This document shows positions 7,585 to 16,248 of a stretch of DNA of 35,844 nucleotides, piece by piece. A program made the translations under genes and the position numbers. Within the stretch, counting starts at the first letter, position 1. Each line of letters starts with the position of its first letter. Under the pieces are notes generated by a model. It did no database searches, was not told the origin of the DNA, and saw nothing but the letters and a program-made list of their open reading frames with translations. Origin of the DNA: Candidatus Desulfofervidaceae bacterium (GTDB taxonomy: Bacteria; Desulfobacterota; Desulfofervidia; Desulfofervidales; Desulfofervidaceae); the NCBI GenBank assembly GCA_027064585.1, contig JAMOPI010000026.1, positions 1 through 35,844 on the forward strand, read 5' to 3'.

Positions 7585-8333
7585 CACAAAAGGAAAAAAG
7601 GAGTTTTTATTTTCTGCCCAATCTTTTTACAACGGCCAGTTTGTTTTGTGGCTTTTATGCCATCATTGCTTCTATTCAGGGACGTTGGGAGAAGGCAGTT
7701 ATCGCCATTTTGGTGGCCGCGGTGATGGATGGTCTTGATGGCCGTATTGCGCGTTTAATAGGAGCGGTAAGCACATTTGGTGTGCAGTACGATTCCCTTG
7801 CTGATTTAATTGCCTTTGGAGCAGCTCCGGCAATTTTGGCCTTTACCTATGCCCTAAGGGTCTTTGGAAGGTGGGGTTGGCTAGCTGCCTTTTTCTATCT
7901 GGCCTGTGGGGCCTTGCGTTTGGCCAGGTTTAATATCCAAGTAAAGAAGACAGACATGCGTTTTTTTACGGGCCTACCTATTCCTGCCGCAGCCATGACC
8001 CTAGCCCTTTCTGTCATTAACTCCTTACGTTGGCACTTTCCCTTTAGGGCAACTTGTTATTCCCTTTTAGGTCTTACTTATATTCTCTCTCTTTTTATGA
8101 TTAGCACCCTGCGTTACTATAGCTTTAAAGACATTGAGTTTGCCCGGTATAGGCCATATCGGATGGCGGTCCTGTTGGTGCTTGTTTTAGTGCTTATTAT
8201 GAGTCATCCTTTTTTTATTCTCTGGTGTTTGAGCATGATCTATATCAGCTCTGGTCCAGTGTATCTTACCTTTTATCTGCTCCGCCGGCGCAGCAGACAA
8301 AATATGCAAAAAGCAGATGAGTTAGGAGGCTAA
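7581..8333 (+). CDS. pssA: CDP-diacylglycerol-serine O-phosphatidyltransferase
   Basis: A 250-aa multispanning protein of the CDP-alcohol phosphatidyltransferase family. The signature D-x2-DG-x2-AR-x8-G-x3-D-x3-D is complete: D50, D53-G54, A57-R58, G67, D71, D75. About seven or eight hydrophobic segments follow. It makes phosphatidylserine, the substrate of the preceding Psd. The start is ATG 7581, overlapping the psd stop; a TTG two codons upstream is in frame but less likely. The gene ends 1 nt before leuC, and the leuC ribosome site AGGAGG lies inside its last codons. Confidence 0.93.
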   Translation: MTQKEKRSFYFLPNLFTTASLFCGFYAIIASIQGRWEKAVIAILVAAVMDGLDGRIARLIGAVSTFGVQYDSLADLIAFGAAPAILAFTYALRVFGRWGWLAAFFYLACGALRLARFNIQVKKTDMRFFTGLPIPAAAMTLALSVINSLRWHFPFRATCYSLLGLTYILSLFMISTLRYYSFKDIEFARYRPYRMAVLLVLVLVLIMSHPFFILWCLSMIYISSGPVYLTFYLLRRRSRQNMQKADELGG

Positions 8334-8334
8334 A

Positions 8335-9597
8335 ATGGGCATGACCATTACAGAGAAAATCCTAGCTGCACATGCTGGTTTGAATGAAGTCAAGCCTGGA
8401 GAACTTATTAAGGCCAAGGTAGATATGGCTCTAGCCAATGACATTACTGCTCCCTTGGCCATTAAGGCCTTTAAGACGGCTAAAGGAAAGCAAGTCTTTG
8501 CCAAGGACAAAATTGCCTTGGTTTTAGATCACTTCACTCCCAACAAGGACATTCCTTCAGCCATACAATGTCAAGAGGTGAGAAAATTTGCCAAAGAGCA
8601 GGGGATTGTGCACTTTTATGATGTAGGTGAGGTGGGAATTGAACATGTCCTTTTGCCTGAAAAGGGTTTGGTCTTGCCTGGTGACCTTGTTATTGGGGCT
8701 GATAGTCATACTTGTACCTATGGTGCCCTGGGGGCGTTTTCTACGGGTGTGGGCAGTACTGATCTAGGGGCAGTAATGCTTACGGGAGAGATTTGGCTTA
8801 AAGTGCCTCCGAGTATAAAATTGGTTTATAAAGGCAAATTACCTAAGTGGATAACGGGAAAGGACTTAATTCTCTACACCATTGGCGATTTAGGGGTAGA
8901 AGGGGCCCTTTGTAAGGCGATGGAGTTTTGCGGAGAGGCCATTGCAGAACTTTCTATGGATGGTCGTTTTACGATGGCCAACATGGCCATTGAGGCCGGA
9001 GCCAAAAACGGCATCTTTGCCCCGGATGAAAAAACCGAGGCCTATGTTAAACCAAGAGCAACGAGGCCATATAAAATCTATCAAAGTGATCCTGATGCCA
9101 AATATTTGTTTGTTAAAGAATATGATGTAGCACAACTGGAGCCACAGGTGGCCTTGCCTCATTCGCCGGATAATGTTAAGGGCGTATCTGAGATCGGAGA
9201 GATTAAGATTGATCAGGTTGTAATTGGTTCGTGCACCAATGGGCGGCTTGAGGATTTAAGACTGGCTGCTAGCATTTTAAAGGGTAAAAAAGTGGCCAAA
9301 GGAGTGCGCTGTATTGTTATCCCTGGTAGCCAACAAGTGTATCTGGATGCCTTAAAAGAAGGATTAATAGAAATATTTATAGAAGCTGGAGCAGCCGTGA
9401 GCACTCCGACTTGTGGTCCTTGTCTGGGTGGACACATGGGGGTGTTGGGCCCAGGGGAAAAGGCGATATCTACAACGAATAGAAACTTTATTGGCCGCAT
9501 GGGACATGTAGAAAGTGAAGTCTACCTGGCCAGCCCGGCTGTGGCCGCAGCCTCGGCCATTACGGGAAAAATTGCTTCACCAGAAGAAGTGTTATAG
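8335..9597 (+). CDS. leuC: 3-isopropylmalate dehydratase, large subunit
   Basis: A 420-aa aconitase-family subunit of the HacA/LeuC short type. The 4Fe-4S ligands are C300 (GSCTNGR), C360 and C363 ([11 protein letters not shown]). N-terminal [15 protein letters not shown] and [15 protein letters not shown] are typical. With LeuD it isomerises 2-isopropylmalate to 3-isopropylmalate in leucine synthesis. The [4Fe-4S] cluster is oxygen-sensitive, in keeping with an anaerobe. AGGAGG at 8324-8329 supports ATG 8335. In many related genomes leuA precedes leuC; here it is absent and leuC directly follows pssA. Confidence 0.95.
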   Translation: MGMTITEKILAAHAGLNEVKPGELIKAKVDMALANDITAPLAIKAFKTAKGKQVFAKDKIALVLDHFTPNKDIPSAIQCQEVRKFAKEQGIVHFYDVGEVGIEHVLLPEKGLVLPGDLVIGADSHTCTYGALGAFSTGVGSTDLGAVMLTGEIWLKVPPSIKLVYKGKLPKWITGKDLILYTIGDLGVEGALCKAMEFCGEAIAELSMDGRFTMANMAIEAGAKNGIFAPDEKTEAYVKPRATRPYKIYQSDPDAKYLFVKEYDVAQLEPQVALPHSPDNVKGVSEIGEIKIDQVVIGSCTNGRLEDLRLAASILKGKKVAKGVRCIVIPGSQQVYLDALKEGLIEIFIEAGAAVSTPTCGPCLGGHMGVLGPGEKAISTTNRNFIGRMGHVESEVYLASPAVAAASAITGKIASPEEVL

Positions 9598-9624
9598 AAA
9601 TGAGTGATGTATCAGGAGAGTGAA

Positions 9625-10098
9625 ATGGGATATGCTCTGCCGTATGAAGCGGTAAAAGAAATACAGACAATCGTTAAAGATCCGCAGAAAGCAGAAATAA
9701 TTATACGCGTTATAGAGGGTGGTCTCTCAGCCATTGAAGAAAAGGCAAAACAAGAAAAAGTAACTGTCAAGGCAGAGCTTAAGGATGAGCTGACGAAGGA
9801 GCTTGTAACAAAGGCAGAGCTAGGAGAGACAGAGGCAAGACTAAGCGGAAAAATAGAGGCCCTTGAGGAGAAATTAAGAGGGGAGATAAAGACTGTTGAA
9901 GAACAGTTAAGAGGGGAGATAAGGACGCTTGAAGAGAGCTTAAGAGGAGAAATAAAGGCCCGTGAAGAGGGGTTAAGGGCCGAAATACATAAATGGCGTG
10001 CAGATACAATTAAATGGATGTTTATCTTCTGGATAGGACAGATAGCTACTTTTAGCGGTATCTTAATAGGAGTGCTTAAATGGATGCTTAAACAATAA
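9625..10098 (+). CDS. Coiled-coil protein with C-terminal membrane anchor (DUF1640-like)
   Basis: A 157-aa protein inserted between leuC and leuD. The N-terminal ~50 residues (MGYALPYEAVKEIQTIVKD...) are globular or helical. Residues ~55-130 form a long charged coiled coil containing four 11-residue repeats (EEKLRGEIKTV and three variants), and ~132-155 is one hydrophobic helix. This layout resembles the DUF1640/CCDC90-type proteins, often found scattered in thermophile genomes; function is unknown. ATG 9625 is chosen because AGGAGAG lies just upstream; in-frame GTG/ATG codons at 9604-9609 lack a site. No link to leucine synthesis can be seen. Confidence 0.72.
   Translation: MGYALPYEAVKEIQTIVKDPQKAEIIIRVIEGGLSAIEEKAKQEKVTVKAELKDELTKELVTKAELGETEARLSGKIEALEEKLRGEIKTVEEQLRGEIRTLEESLRGEIKAREEGLRAEIHKWRADTIKWMFIFWIGQIATFSGILIGVLKWMLKQ
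9865..9996 (+). repeat. Four tandem 33-bp repeats encoding hendecads
   Basis: Units 9865-9897, 9898-9930, 9931-9963 and 9964-9996 each encode E-E-x-L-R-(G/A)-E-I-x-x-x. The core TTAAGAGGGGAGATAA is identical in the first two units and decays toward the fourth. The 11-residue period predicts a right-handed rather than canonical heptad coiled coil, and the array could change in copy number by slippage. Confidence 0.85.
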
Positions 10099-10118
10099 AA
10101 ATCTTTAGGAGGCAAAAG

Positions 10119-10613
10119 GTGATCGTTGAAGGCAAGGTGTGGAAGTTTGGTGATAATATTGATACAGACATTATTATTCCTGCCCGTTATTTAAACACAT
10201 CTGACCCTCAAGAACTAGCCAAACACTGTATGGAGGGTATACGCCCCGACTTTGCCCAGTTAGTGAGAGAAGGCGATATTATTGTTGCCGGACGCAATTT
10301 TGGGTGTGGCTCTTCCCGTGAGCATGCCCCTATTGCGATTAAGGCAGCGGGAATTAAGGCAGTGGTGGCAAAAAGTTTTGCCCGCATATTTTACCGTAAT
10401 GCCTTTAATATCGGTTTGCCTATTGTAGAAGCAGAGAAAGTAGTGGATGCCAGCAAAGAGGGAGATGTCTTAAAGATAGACCTTGATAGGGGAGAGATTG
10501 TTAATCTTACCCAAAATCAAACCTTTAAAATCCAACCCTTACCTGACTTTATGAAAGAGCTCATTGCGGATGGGGGACTTATTCCTCATCTGGCCAAAAA
10601 GGGTGGGTATTAG
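10119..10613 (+). CDS. leuD: 3-isopropylmalate dehydratase, small subunit
   Basis: A 164-aa swivelling-domain subunit of the short (HacB-like) LeuD type. Conserved blocks are [15 protein letters not shown] (near residue 11), [14 protein letters not shown] (near 62) and the [17 protein letters not shown] stretch. It pairs with LeuC. The start codon is GTG with TAGGAGG 6 nt upstream, and the 20-nt gap after the coiled-coil gene supports co-transcription. Its stop is 1 nt from the stop of the convergent PII-like gene, leaving no space for a separate terminator. Confidence 0.95.
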   Translation: MIVEGKVWKFGDNIDTDIIIPARYLNTSDPQELAKHCMEGIRPDFAQLVREGDIIVAGRNFGCGSSREHAPIAIKAAGIKAVVAKSFARIFYRNAFNIGLPIVEAEKVVDASKEGDVLKIDLDRGEIVNLTQNQTFKIQPLPDFMKELIADGGLIPHLAKKGGY

Positions 10614-10614
10614 T

Positions 10615-10908
10615 TTAAACCACTCGGTCTAAGGGCAAAACAAAGGCCGATATACCTGTATGATGATGAAGTTGGGCAAAGGCCTTTATTTCTTCTAGTA
10701 GGTTCTTTAGTTTTTGCTCATCTTCTAAGGCAATAAACAAGGCGCCGTTAAATCCAGGCCAAACGGATGTGTCCAGCCTGGGTGTGGAGTTTTTCCCCCT
10801 ACCTAGGACCTTTTTCCACTTACTATATGCCTCTATTTTAGTTTTGGCTAAAATTCGCATGACGTCTTCTTCGTACTCAATGTAATAAAAGATAAAAACG
10901 GCCTTCAT
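10615..10908 (-). CDS. PII-like, PG0541-type transporter-associated protein
   Basis: A 97-aa protein, MKAVFIFYYIEYEEDVMRIL..., with a beta-alpha-beta ferredoxin-like PII pattern and the family stretch KVLGRGK...PRLDTSVWPGFNGALFIAL. Small PII-like proteins of this kind (PG0541 family) are typically encoded beside RND efflux systems, which is the case here: it is the last gene of the export operon. Its function is unproven; PII relatives sense small ligands and bind transport proteins. The ribosome site AAGGAG overlaps the stop of the preceding PAP2 gene, 4 nt before its own start. Confidence 0.78.
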   Translation of the reverse strand: MKAVFIFYYIEYEEDVMRILAKTKIEAYSKWKKVLGRGKNSTPRLDTSVWPGFNGALFIALEDEQKLKNLLEEIKAFAQLHHHTGISAFVLPLDRVV

Positions 10909-10912
10909 GATT

Positions 10913-11992
10913 TTAGCTCTCCTTATAGATTTTATACGTTATCCATGCACTTAAAACACCCACCCCTGCTCCGGCGATAACATCAGTAACATAATGATAG
11001 CGTCCATATACTGCCCCCAGGGCCACCATGATGGCGAGAGGAAGCATCAAATAATAAAGCCAGCGCATGTATCTTTTGACGACTAGCGTTGAGGCCACCA
11101 CCATAGCTACATGTGAGGAGGGAAAGGCTGCCCCTTTTAAGGCAAATTTGGCCATTAACTTGGCCTGAATGGCTGGTAGAAAATAGCCTTTTAAGGGTAC
11201 GGTATATTGAGCCGCTAGGGTAAATCTTGGTCCAGCACAGGGGAAAAGGACAAAAATGATAAAGCAAAAATAATAGGCCAGGGTCATGCTAAAAATAAGG
11301 GGGGCTGTGCCCTTACGTTTAAAGAAATAAAGGATAAAGGGTGGAAGGGCAAAGATCAGATAATAAGAAAAATAACCAAAGGCCATGATCTCAGTAAGCA
11401 GAGGTGAGATAAACCGCTGTAAATAGACCGTGGGATGAACACCAAAGATGACCAGATCAATTTGATGAATAAGAGGGTCAAATAAAAAGGGAAAGATGGC
11501 GTGGATATAGTGGCGTAACAATTCATAAAAATTGGGAATGGTAAACCAGGGATACATAACGGCTACAAAGGAGAGAAGAGGATGATAGGTAGCACGCACA
11601 ACCTGGGAAAGGATGGCGACAAAGGCAGCATAGGCTAAATAAATAGCCAGATAATGAGACCAGCCAGGGATATTTTGCCGAAAAAGCAGGGTGATAAGGA
11701 TCATAATTCCTACATAAATAAGAGAAACGATGTGAATAGGTTTTATCTGCCGAACTAAAAAATTGGCCTTTTTTTCGGCGTCTTTTGCAATCATACGCTT
11801 ATAATAAAGCTTTTCATACGTACTGGCAATCTCTCTTGCTTCTTTTTTATCAAACCCTAGCTTTATTAGGCGGGCATACAAATGAAGGGGGTTTAGGTGA
11901 TGCCGCCGCATTTCTTCAAAGCTAGGGTATCCTAATCTTTGGGCTACGTTGTCTAAAAAGGTAACTGAAGTCTTTTCGTGATTTCTACTCAC
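10913..11992 (-). CDS. PAP2-superfamily integral membrane protein (Aur1/Ipt1-like)
   Basis: A 359-aa protein with a charged cytosolic N-terminus (~95 residues) and about eight membrane segments. The PAP2/inositol-phosphotransferase motifs appear in order: CAGPRF, then GAAFPSSHVAM, then YGRYHYVTDVIAG with the catalytic His and Asp. Such enzymes dephosphorylate or transfer head groups of phospholipids or undecaprenyl-PP. It starts with GTG inside the last codons of the RND gene (8-nt overlap), so it belongs to the efflux operon, suggesting a lipid substrate or a lipid-editing step linked to export. The start is uncertain because the ribosome site is weak. Confidence 0.8.
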   Translation of the reverse strand: MSRNHEKTSVTFLDNVAQRLGYPSFEEMRRHHLNPLHLYARLIKLGFDKKEAREIASTYEKLYYKRMIAKDAEKKANFLVRQIKPIHIVSLIYVGIMILITLLFRQNIPGWSHYLAIYLAYAAFVAILSQVVRATYHPLLSFVAVMYPWFTIPNFYELLRHYIHAIFPFLFDPLIHQIDLVIFGVHPTVYLQRFISPLLTEIMAFGYFSYYLIFALPPFILYFFKRKGTAPLIFSMTLAYYFCFIIFVLFPCAGPRFTLAAQYTVPLKGYFLPAIQAKLMAKFALKGAAFPSSHVAMVVASTLVVKRYMRWLYYLMLPLAIMVALGAVYGRYHYVTDVIAGAGVGVLSAWITYKIYKES

Positions 11993-14900
11993 TCTTCACA
12001 CCCCAACCCCGCTTCTGCCGCCATTCTTCTAGAATGGAATAGAGCGTAGGGACGAGCACCAATGTAACTAAGGTAGATAATGAAAGCCCGCCAATTTCGG
12101 TAATACCTAGGGCATTCCATATTTCTGAACCTACCCCCCGATCTAGGGCCATAGGAACCATACCAAAGATGGTTGTCAGAGTAGTCATAAGGACCGGTCT
12201 TAATCTGCTTCGGCCGGCCTCAGTAATGGCCTCAAATAAAGGCATGCCCCGCTTTTGGAGCAAATGGGTGTAGTCCAAAAGAACAATGGCATTATTTACC
12301 ACAACGCCTACCAGCATAACGATACCCATAAAGGTAACGATATTTAAAGGTGTACCGGTCAGCAAAAAGGCCCAGATAACGCCCGTAAAGGCAAAAGGTA
12401 CGGCAAACATAATGATCAGGGGGTCCAAAAAGCCTTCATACAAGGAGGCCATGACCATATAAGTAAGAATAATCCCCAGGATTAAGAGCAGGGTCAAGGC
12501 ATGGAAAGACTTCTTTTGCTCCTTAACATAGCCACCAAATTTAATAGTAATGCCTGGTGGAAGGTTTAATTCTTTAAGTTTTTCCTTTATATCTCTGGTT
12601 ACCTCACCCAGCGAACGCTTATAAGTATCTGCCTCTACACTCACAATTCTTTGTCTGTTCTTTCTATCTATCTCTGTCATACCCATGTTTTCTTCAATGC
12701 TTGCAATATTTTTTAAGAGAATCATCCTCCCATCTGGGGTAAAAATGGGCACATTGGGCAGATTTTCTAGTTTGTTTTTATCTCTCTCTGTAAGCCTCAC
12801 AAAAATATCATAGTCCTCAATATCCCTGAACTTTGTGGTCTTATGGCCATAAAAATAGGTTCTTACCTGGTCGGCAATCATGGCCACATTTAATCCCAAA
12901 CTAGAGGCCTTTTCCCTATCAATCTTTACCCAGATTTCAGGCCTTTTGGGCTTAAAGGAAAGGCTGACATCCACTGCCCCTGGTGTTTCTTCAGTAATCT
13001 TCTTTATCTTTTTAGATACCTTAAGCACCTCTTCTAGATCCCTTCCTAATACCTCAATCACCAATGGCTTTGTGCCTCCCATTAAGATAGATGTCAGTGG
13101 ATTGGTAGAAATCACCTTTATCCGACTTACACCTGAAATCTGTTTTGTGTGCTCCCTTAAAATATTGGCAATCTCTTTGGCTGAACGCTCTCTTTTGTCT
13201 TTATCCACTAGTTTTAAACCCACCTCCCCACAGTTACTACCCTCTTCAAAGCCCAAGGCCATTCCATATCCCTTTTCTGTGTGCCCAGCAAATCCATAGC
13301 TATGACGAAACTCCTCTGGTTTTACTTCTTTGGCAATCCATTTATTTATTTGTTCTATTACGCTGGCGGTTTTTTCAAGCCTGGTGCCTTCAGCCAGGCG
13401 AAAGCTGATGCTGACAAACCCTGCATCTGGTTCAGGCATGAATTCGCTGCCAATGATTTTGGTCATGAATAAAGTAGGGATAAAGATGAAAAGGGCAATA
13501 AAAATAACTGTTTTTCTATGATGAAGCGCCCAGGTAATTAATTCTTTATATCTTTCATCCAGCCAATCAAGGGCGGCCTTTATTTTAAGTGTGAAAAGAT
13601 TTTCAGCCTTTGGGGTCTGTTTTAAAAGCTTGGAAGAAAGCATGGGGGTAAAGGTTAGGGCAGTGAAAAGAGAGGCTAGTAAGGTGGCTGTGATGACAAA
13701 TCCTAGTTGTTTAAAGATAATGCCAGTAATACCTGTAACAAACATTAAAGGCACAAATACGACAATGGTTGTAAAGGTAGAGGCCGTAATGGCCATGCCC
13801 ATCTCTGATGTGCCATAAATGGCAGCAGTATGGGGATAGCTACCCCTTTCCATGTGCTTAGTGATATTTTCAACAACAACGATGGCGTTATCCACTACCA
13901 TACCAGCAGCAATGGTCATGGACATAAGGGAAATAACATTGATGGTGTAGCCACCTAAATAAAGTAAAAGAAAAGAGATGATTAAAGAACAAGGAATGAC
14001 GAGGGCCACGATAATGCCACTTTTTATATCTAACAAAAAGGCAAAGACAACAATAATTACTAAGCAAATACCCTGGAGCAGGGTAGTTTTTAATTCAGAA
14101 ATGGCCTTACGAATATATTCTGAGTTGTCCTCTACAATGTTGATTTTTACATCACTCGGCAATATATGTTTGATTTCTTTCAGTCTTTTCTTTACCCTAT
14201 CAACTACCTCTACGGTGTTTTTCCCAGTTTGCTTCTGTAACATCATCACAATTGCCGGTTTTCCATCGCCCCATCCCTTCATAATGGGTTCTTTAAAGGC
14301 ATCTTCCACATGGGCTACATCCTTTAGATAAACAGGTTTACCCTGATAATAGCCTACAATGGTATTTCTCATTTCTTGCACATTTTTGTATTTTCCAGGA
14401 ATTCTTATAAAATAGGCTCTATCGCCCTGTTTTATTGTCCCACAGGGAATATCCAAATTTTCTGCCTTTAAAACCTGTTTTACCTGGGAGGGGGAAAGAT
14501 GGTAGCCTTTAAGCTTGGCCAGGTCAAAATAGACATTTATCTGCCTTTTCTTCCCGCCATACAATATAATAGCTCCTACTCCTGGCACCCGTCTTAATTC
14601 ATCCCCTATTACCTTGTCTGCAATATGATAAAGGCGTGGCCAGGATTGAGGACCAGTAATGGTCATAAAAAGGATTGGAGCAGTAGCACTGCTAAATTTG
14701 AATAATACCGGTTTTTCAATATCCTTGGGTAGGTCTCTTTTGGCCAACTCTATTTTGTCCCGAATGTCATTACTGGCAGTATCTAAATCTGTGCCCCATT
14801 CAAACTTACACTGAACTAAAGAAAGGTTGTCAATAGACTTGGAGGTAAGTTCATCTAAGTTATTTACTGTAACCAACTGGTCTTCCAGATATTTAGTTAC

Positions 14901-15086
14901 ATTTTTTTCCACATCCGAGGCACTTGCCCCTGGCCAATAGGTGAGCACACTGATTACAGGGGGCTCAATATCAGGGAAAAGGTCAATTTTCAATTTAAAG
15001 ATGGCTACAGCACTTATGAGAATTAAGGCAGAAAACAGCATGATGGTGGCCACTGGTCTTTTTACGCCAAATTCTGGTAGTTTCAT
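11985..15086 (-). CDS. RND-family efflux transporter, inner-membrane pump (AcrB/HAE1-like)
   Basis: A full-length 1033-aa RND permease starting MKLPEFGVKRPVATIMLFSA. It has two repeats of six membrane segments, each preceded by a large periplasmic loop. The TM4 proton-relay motif reads GMVVDNAIVVVENITKHMERG (near residue 400), with D-N in place of the D-D of AcrB. The second half has GVVVNNAIVLLDYT. Together with the MFP and TolC proteins it should form a tripartite proton-driven exporter; substrate unknown. The ribosome site GGGAGGA overlaps the MFP stop and the genes are 2 nt apart. Confidence 0.94.
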   Translation of the reverse strand: MKLPEFGVKRPVATIMLFSALILISAVAIFKLKIDLFPDIEPPVISVLTYWPGASASDVEKNVTKYLEDQLVTVNNLDELTSKSIDNLSLVQCKFEWGTDLDTASNDIRDKIELAKRDLPKDIEKPVLFKFSSATAPILFMTITGPQSWPRLYHIADKVIGDELRRVPGVGAIILYGGKKRQINVYFDLAKLKGYHLSPSQVKQVLKAENLDIPCGTIKQGDRAYFIRIPGKYKNVQEMRNTIVGYYQGKPVYLKDVAHVEDAFKEPIMKGWGDGKPAIVMMLQKQTGKNTVEVVDRVKKRLKEIKHILPSDVKINIVEDNSEYIRKAISELKTTLLQGICLVIIVVFAFLLDIKSGIIVALVIPCSLIISFLLLYLGGYTINVISLMSMTIAAGMVVDNAIVVVENITKHMERGSYPHTAAIYGTSEMGMAITASTFTTIVVFVPLMFVTGITGIIFKQLGFVITATLLASLFTALTFTPMLSSKLLKQTPKAENLFTLKIKAALDWLDERYKELITWALHHRKTVIFIALFIFIPTLFMTKIIGSEFMPEPDAGFVSISFRLAEGTRLEKTASVIEQINKWIAKEVKPEEFRHSYGFAGHTEKGYGMALGFEEGSNCGEVGLKLVDKDKRERSAKEIANILREHTKQISGVSRIKVISTNPLTSILMGGTKPLVIEVLGRDLEEVLKVSKKIKKITEETPGAVDVSLSFKPKRPEIWVKIDREKASSLGLNVAMIADQVRTYFYGHKTTKFRDIEDYDIFVRLTERDKNKLENLPNVPIFTPDGRMILLKNIASIEENMGMTEIDRKNRQRIVSVEADTYKRSLGEVTRDIKEKLKELNLPPGITIKFGGYVKEQKKSFHALTLLLILGIILTYMVMASLYEGFLDPLIIMFAVPFAFTGVIWAFLLTGTPLNIVTFMGIVMLVGVVVNNAIVLLDYTHLLQKRGMPLFEAITEAGRSRLRPVLMTTLTTIFGMVPMALDRGVGSEIWNALGITEIGGLSLSTLVTLVLVPTLYSILEEWRQKRGWGVKSE

Positions 15087-15088
15087 GT

Positions 15089-16231
15089 TTATCCTCCCAC
15101 GATCTCCACTGCCAAGCCTTCTTTCAGACGATTTTGTCCATAAGTTACCACGAGCTCTCCTTTTTTAACGCCCTTAACTATCTCTACAAAATTGCCCTCA
15201 GATATACCTGTCTTAACATTTCTCATATGGGCAATTTTATTTTTATCAACCACAAACAAATAATACACTCCCGTAGCTGGCATCTTCTGTAGGGCATCTT
15301 TAGGTACAGCCAAGACGAGCCTTTTACCTAAAATTAAATTTACATGGGCAAACATACCTGCCTTTAATAGGTGTTTAGGATTGTTAATATGTATTTCTAT
15401 AAGGGCCGTGCGGGTAGCAGGGTCAATTCTAGGATTAATGACGCTTACTTTTCCTTTAAAGACCTTATCTGGATAGGCATCCACTTTAATATAAGCAATC
15501 TGACCAATCTTTACATACGGTAAATCCTTTTCATTTATAGCTACATTCACCTTTACTATGCTGTCATCGGTAATCCTTACTATGGGGCTTTTTGTATCCA
15601 TCATAGCCCCTTCATCTACATATCTGGCCGTAATAATGCCAGAGATAGGGGCGTAAATGGTATGGTCACGATAACGAATTTGCACTTCTTTAAGGGTAGC
15701 TTCTGCTTGTTTAATCTGCGCTAAGGCCAGTTTTTTTGCTGCTATAGTAGCATCATATTGAGCCTTTATGTGATCCAGCTTTTGTTTGGCCACTGCTTTC
15801 TGGGCATATAACCTCTTAATTCTTTCATAATCCTTTCTGATACTTTCAAGGTTGGCCTCTATTTGAGCTAGGTTTGCCCTGGCCACATTTAAGGCGGCCT
15901 TTGCCTGATTTAATTTAGCCGTGATGGTTTCTCTTTCTATAACACCTATCACTTGTCCTGCCTTTACCCTATCTCCCTTCTCAACGTATAATTCTTCAAG
16001 AATTTCTCCTGCAATTTTGGGATACACATTCACTTCCTGTTTTGGCTTTATATTGCCTATCAGATCTAGTTTCCAGGTCATCTTTTTGTATTCTACCTTG
16101 GCGACCTCTACAGGAATGCTGATTTTTACCTGCTTTTTTACTTGTTTTTGCCGTCTGTAAAGTTTATAAGCCTGATAGCTAACTCCTAAAACCAGACCTA
16201 AGACTATAGCAGTAATCAGCAGTTTTTTCAT
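15089..16231 (-). CDS. Membrane fusion (periplasmic adaptor) protein of the RND efflux system
   Basis: A 380-aa adaptor with an N-terminal membrane helix (MKKLLITAIVLGLVLGVSYQ). A lipoyl half-motif (around ELYVEKGDRVKAGQVIG) is followed by a long alpha-hairpin (~100-175) and a second lipoyl half with IYAPISGIITARYVDEGAMM. A beta-barrel and membrane-proximal domain end the protein. It bridges the RND pump and TolC. GGGGAGGA precedes ATG 16231; the gene lies 17 nt after tolC. No lipobox is seen, so anchoring is by the N-terminal helix. Confidence 0.93.
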   Translation of the reverse strand: MKKLLITAIVLGLVLGVSYQAYKLYRRQKQVKKQVKISIPVEVAKVEYKKMTWKLDLIGNIKPKQEVNVYPKIAGEILEELYVEKGDRVKAGQVIGVIERETITAKLNQAKAALNVARANLAQIEANLESIRKDYERIKRLYAQKAVAKQKLDHIKAQYDATIAAKKLALAQIKQAEATLKEVQIRYRDHTIYAPISGIITARYVDEGAMMDTKSPIVRITDDSIVKVNVAINEKDLPYVKIGQIAYIKVDAYPDKVFKGKVSVINPRIDPATRTALIEIHINNPKHLLKAGMFAHVNLILGKRLVLAVPKDALQKMPATGVYYLFVVDKNKIAHMRNVKTGISEGNFVEIVKGVKKGELVVTYGQNRLKEGLAVEIVGG

Positions 16232-16248
16232 AAATCCTCCCCATTTTT

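Noticed and set aside
9612-10115. A 167-codon frame antisense to the coiled-coil gene
   Set aside because: Its Ser/Leu-rich repeats are the reverse reading of the E/K/R-rich tandem repeats; the sense frame has the better start and placement.
13978-14331. A 117-codon plus-strand frame inside the RND gene
   Set aside because: Antisense shadow of a conserved membrane-protein gene, without start signals.
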